Assembly: GCA_030428405.1 (NCBI GenBank)
Contig: JAUIEH010000098.1
Span: 1 to 8,284 of the forward strand
Source: Alphaproteobacteria bacterium
Lineage (GTDB): Bacteria; Pseudomonadota; Alphaproteobacteria; Caulobacterales; Maricaulaceae
Length of the DNA stretch: 8,284 nucleotides
Direction: 5' to 3'
In this document: positions 6,411-8,284 of the stretch, in pieces
Position numbering within the stretch: the stretch's first letter is position 1
Layout of the letters: every line of letters begins with the position of its first letter
Made by a program: the position numbers and the translations under genes
The notes under the pieces: model-generated
Seen by the model: only the letters and a program-made list of their open reading frames with translations
Told to the model about the DNA's origin: nothing
Databases searched by the model: none

Positions 6411-7871
6411 ATGCGCAAAATCATTCTCGTTGCGATTGGCGTTATCATCGCCTTGTTGCTGGCGGCGCTCTATGCGCTCGTCTTCGTGATGGCGTCCGGC
6501 GCAAATGAGTTTCGCTTTTCGGTCGGCATCGCCGAGTACGAAATTCGGCTCGCAAATCTCGCCTTTTCGATTCTAATGCTCCTGCCGATTGCGGGCGTCG
6601 CCGCCTGGGTGTTCCGACTGCCGGCGCGCATTGCTGATAGCGGTCGCCGGCGCAGGCGGGAGAAGGGGCTCGAAGCGCTGGAAAGCGCGCTTGTGTCTGC
6701 AGCGGCGGGCGACGGGCCGAGCGCGCGCCGCGATGCGCGCCGCGCTGAAACGCTGCTCGACAACGCCGCAGGTCCGCGTGTCATCGCTGCGCAATCGGCC
6801 GAACAGATGGGCGATCTGATCGGCGCGGAGTCGACATACGCCGCCATGCTGGCTGATCCGCGCACGGACCTCGTCGGCCGGCGCGGTCTCGCTGCCGCCG
6901 CCATTTCCCGGCGCGACTTTGAAACGGCGATCGTGCACGCCTCGCAGGCCTTCGCTTCGCCGACCTGCCCGCGCTGGGCGTTCGATCTGCTGTTCGACGC
7001 GCAAACGCGCGGGCACAAATGGGATGACGCGATGGAGACCCTGTCTCAGGGCGCGCGTCGACGTCATGTCCCCGATCTCATAGCGCGCCGTAGGCGGACG
7101 GTGTTGCTGACTGCTGCGGCTGCCGAATTGGAGCGCAGAGACGGCGCCAAGGCGCGCGAGCTTGCCGAACAGGCCGCGAGCCTCAGCCCTGGCTTTGCGC
7201 CGGGCATTGCGCTCGCCGCGCGCTTGATCGCCAAGAGCGGCAAGACGTGGCGCGCGGCCAGCGTCATCGAAACCGCCTGGGCGGCGCAGCCGCATCCTGC
7301 CCTCGCACTGGCTTATCGCGATCTGATTGCTGACGAACCTGAAGCGACGCGCGACAAACGCATAGACGGGTTGGCGCAGGCCAATCCCGAACATCGCGAA
7401 AGCGCAATTCTGCGCGCCGAGCATGCGCTGGACAAAGGCGACCCAGCCGCGGCGCGCGAAGCCCTGCAGGCCGTCATTGATGCGGAGAAGCCTCGCACGG
7501 CGCGCATATCCGGCCTGATGGCGCGCATCGCGGTCAGCGAAGGGCGCATGGAAGAAGCCCGCGCTCTCGCGCGCGAGGCGGCCGTCGCGCCCGGGGAGGC
7601 TGATTGGTCGGACCTCGATCCCGAAGGCGATGCGTTCAGCTACTCCGCTCAGGACTGGGCGCGGCTGGTTTATTCCTATGGCGATACGGGCGAGCTGATT
7701 CATCCGCGCCATGAGCGTTATGAGCGCGGCGCGCTGGCGGCGCCGGAGAATTTGCTGCTGGAAGGTCCGACGGACACGGAAGAAATTGTGGTCGAGGAGC
7801 AACCCGATCCTCTGCCGCGCCGCACGGTTTATGATCCCTCGCGGCCGCCCGATGACCCGGGCGCGGAATAG
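6411..7871 (+). CDS. hemY: Heme biosynthesis HemY-type TPR membrane protein (COG3898)
   Basis: This is the gamma/alphaproteobacterial HemY, an inner-membrane TPR protein linked to late heme synthesis whose exact role is unclear. It is not the Bacillus HemY (coproporphyrinogen/protoporphyrinogen oxidase); no FAD-binding motif is present. From the ATG at 6411 it has 486 residues. Two membrane helices (about 4-28 and 46-70) flank a short loop and precede a basic stretch (RRRRREKG, about 79-86). Helical TPR-like repeats run from about 88 to 395, for example TAAAAELERRDGAKARELAEQA near 234-255 and a GDPAAAREALQAVIDAE pair near 343-359. A C-terminal segment follows with an acidic linker (about 450-465) and a proline-rich end (YDPSRPPDDPG) of the sort seen in alphaproteobacterial homologues. 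An earlier in-frame ATG at 6378 would overlap the mic60-like gene and lack the hydrophobic N-terminus. Only 4 bp separate the two genes, so they are surely co-transcribed. Confidence 0.92.
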   Translation: MRKIILVAIGVIIALLLAALYALVFVMASGANEFRFSVGIAEYEIRLANLAFSILMLLPIAGVAAWVFRLPARIADSGRRRRREKGLEALESALVSAAAGDGPSARRDARRAETLLDNAAGPRVIAAQSAEQMGDLIGAESTYAAMLADPRTDLVGRRGLAAAAISRRDFETAIVHASQAFASPTCPRWAFDLLFDAQTRGHKWDDAMETLSQGARRRHVPDLIARRRRTVLLTAAAAELERRDGAKARELAEQAASLSPGFAPGIALAARLIAKSGKTWRAASVIETAWAAQPHPALALAYRDLIADEPEATRDKRIDGLAQANPEHRESAILRAEHALDKGDPAAAREALQAVIDAEKPRTARISGLMARIAVSEGRMEEARALAREAAVAPGEADWSDLDPEGDAFSYSAQDWARLVYSYGDTGELIHPRHERYERGALAAPENLLLEGPTDTEEIVVEEQPDPLPRRTVYDPSRPPDDPGAE

Positions 7872-7876
7872 GCGGC

Positions 7877-8284
7877 TTATTGCGGCGTATCGCCTGCCGG
7901 ATCGTTCTTTTTCACGAACACGCCCTGGATGACGGACCAGGCGTTGCGCGCGCCTTGAGCGGTGTTTTCGGCCGTGCGCGCCGCTGCTGCTCCGAGACCG
8001 CCGCACGCTTTGAGAAGCTCGCCTGCGATTGAGCCGGATTCCTTGCGCACGCGCTCGAACACATTTGCAGCGGCGGCGCGGGCTTCTTCGCCGGACCAGG
8101 CTTCGAACGCGCGACACCGGCTCTTGGCGAGATAGCCGATCTTCAGCGACATCAGCGCGTTGACCGCACCATCCATGACCGGACCGGCGACGATGCCGCC
8201 GAAGCGTCCGAGCAGACCGCCGACGGCTTCGCCGCTGAGCTCGGAAATATCGTCGATGGCGCGGCTGAGCACGACGGCTGCCGC
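7877..8284 (-). CDS. DUF697/YcjF-like protein, C-terminal part (cut by window edge)
   Basis: The minus-strand frame stays open to the right edge; 135 codons plus the stop are visible. A GTG at 8272-8270 could start a short version, but no clear ribosome site is visible and the conserved part runs right at the edge, so the gene most likely continues outside. The recognisable part is an Ala/Gly-rich amphipathic stretch (GEAVGGLLGRFGGIVAGPVMDGAVNALMSLKIGYLAKSRCR in two parts around 8235-8110), whose NAL-x-x-x-x-x-G-x-x-A-x-x-x-CR pattern resembles DUF697 domains in YcjF-type membrane-associated proteins. An alanine-rich helical tail follows, ending KKNDPAGDTPQ. DUF697 proteins are poorly characterised; some are fused to GTPases. 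The stop (7877-7879) is 5 bp from the hemY stop, so the two genes converge. The family call is tentative, but the coding assignment is firm. Confidence 0.6.
   Translation of the reverse strand, partial: AAAVVLSRAIDDISELSGEAVGGLLGRFGGIVAGPVMDGAVNALMSLKIGYLAKSRCRAFEAWSGEEARAAAANVFERVRKESGSIAGELLKACGGLGAAAARTAENTAQGARNAWSVIQGVFVKKNDPAGDTPQ

Noticed and set aside
6411..7871. hemY read as protoporphyrinogen/coproporphyrinogen oxidase
   Set aside because: The symbol is shared, but this protein has two N-terminal membrane helices and TPR-like repeats and no FAD-binding GxGxxG motif, so it is the COG3898-type protein, not the oxidase.
6573..8117. Long minus-strand open frame (514 codons) opposite hemY
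   Set aside because: It is extremely arginine-rich, has no recognisable motif and lies antisense to a well-supported membrane/TPR gene. In high-GC DNA such antisense frames commonly stay open by codon bias alone.
1..8284. CRISPR array, tRNA/rRNA gene, insertion sequence, prophage or defence system
   Set aside because: I found no spaced direct repeats, tRNA-like cloverleaf, transposase motif or terminal inverted repeats. The genes abut with gaps under 40 bp and uniform composition, leaving little room for such elements.

Overview
This 8.3 kb window is high-GC chromosomal DNA, densely packed with genes, from an alphaproteobacterium. The strongest evidence is the run hemC - hemD - mitofilin/Mic60-like - hemY(COG3898-like), transcribed away from tsaD - gpsA - YciI-like. 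This is a known alphaproteobacterial neighbourhood. A Mic60-type protein encoded beside heme genes is a recognised trait of the class. The genus cannot be fixed from sequence alone; Caulobacterales/Hyphomonadaceae-like lineages or relatives would fit.

Layout. At the left edge (34-570, +) is a two-part protein: a short N-terminal region plus a START/SRPBCC-like domain. It overlaps by 4 bp a small unrecognised protein, probably exported, with four cysteines (567-968, +). That gene converges with a minus-strand operon that reads leftward from 3433: tsaD (tRNA t6A37 synthesis), gpsA (glycerol-3-phosphate dehydrogenase, overlapping tsaD by 4 bp) and a YciI-like protein (22 bp downstream of gpsA). 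Only 32 bp separate tsaD from the divergent hemC.

The plus-strand heme cluster runs from 3466 to 7871. HemC makes hydroxymethylbilane and HemD closes it to uroporphyrinogen III. A single-pass coiled-coil protein with a mitofilin-like C-terminus follows, then a membrane-anchored TPR protein of the gamma/alphaproteobacterial HemY type. The spacings (3-base overlap, 35 bp, 4 bp) suggest one transcription unit. At the right edge a minus-strand gene (7877 to beyond 8284), whose C-terminal part resembles DUF697/YcjF, converges on hemY with 5 bp between the stop codons.

There are no tRNA or rRNA genes, CRISPR arrays, insertion sequences or evident prophage segments, and no intergenic gap exceeds 40 bp. 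I see no previously undescribed system; most of the window is conserved housekeeping. The points most worth a second look are the unrecognised Cys-containing secreted-type protein, the bacterial Mic60 homologue in its heme operon, and junctions so compact that promoters and terminators must lie inside neighbouring genes.
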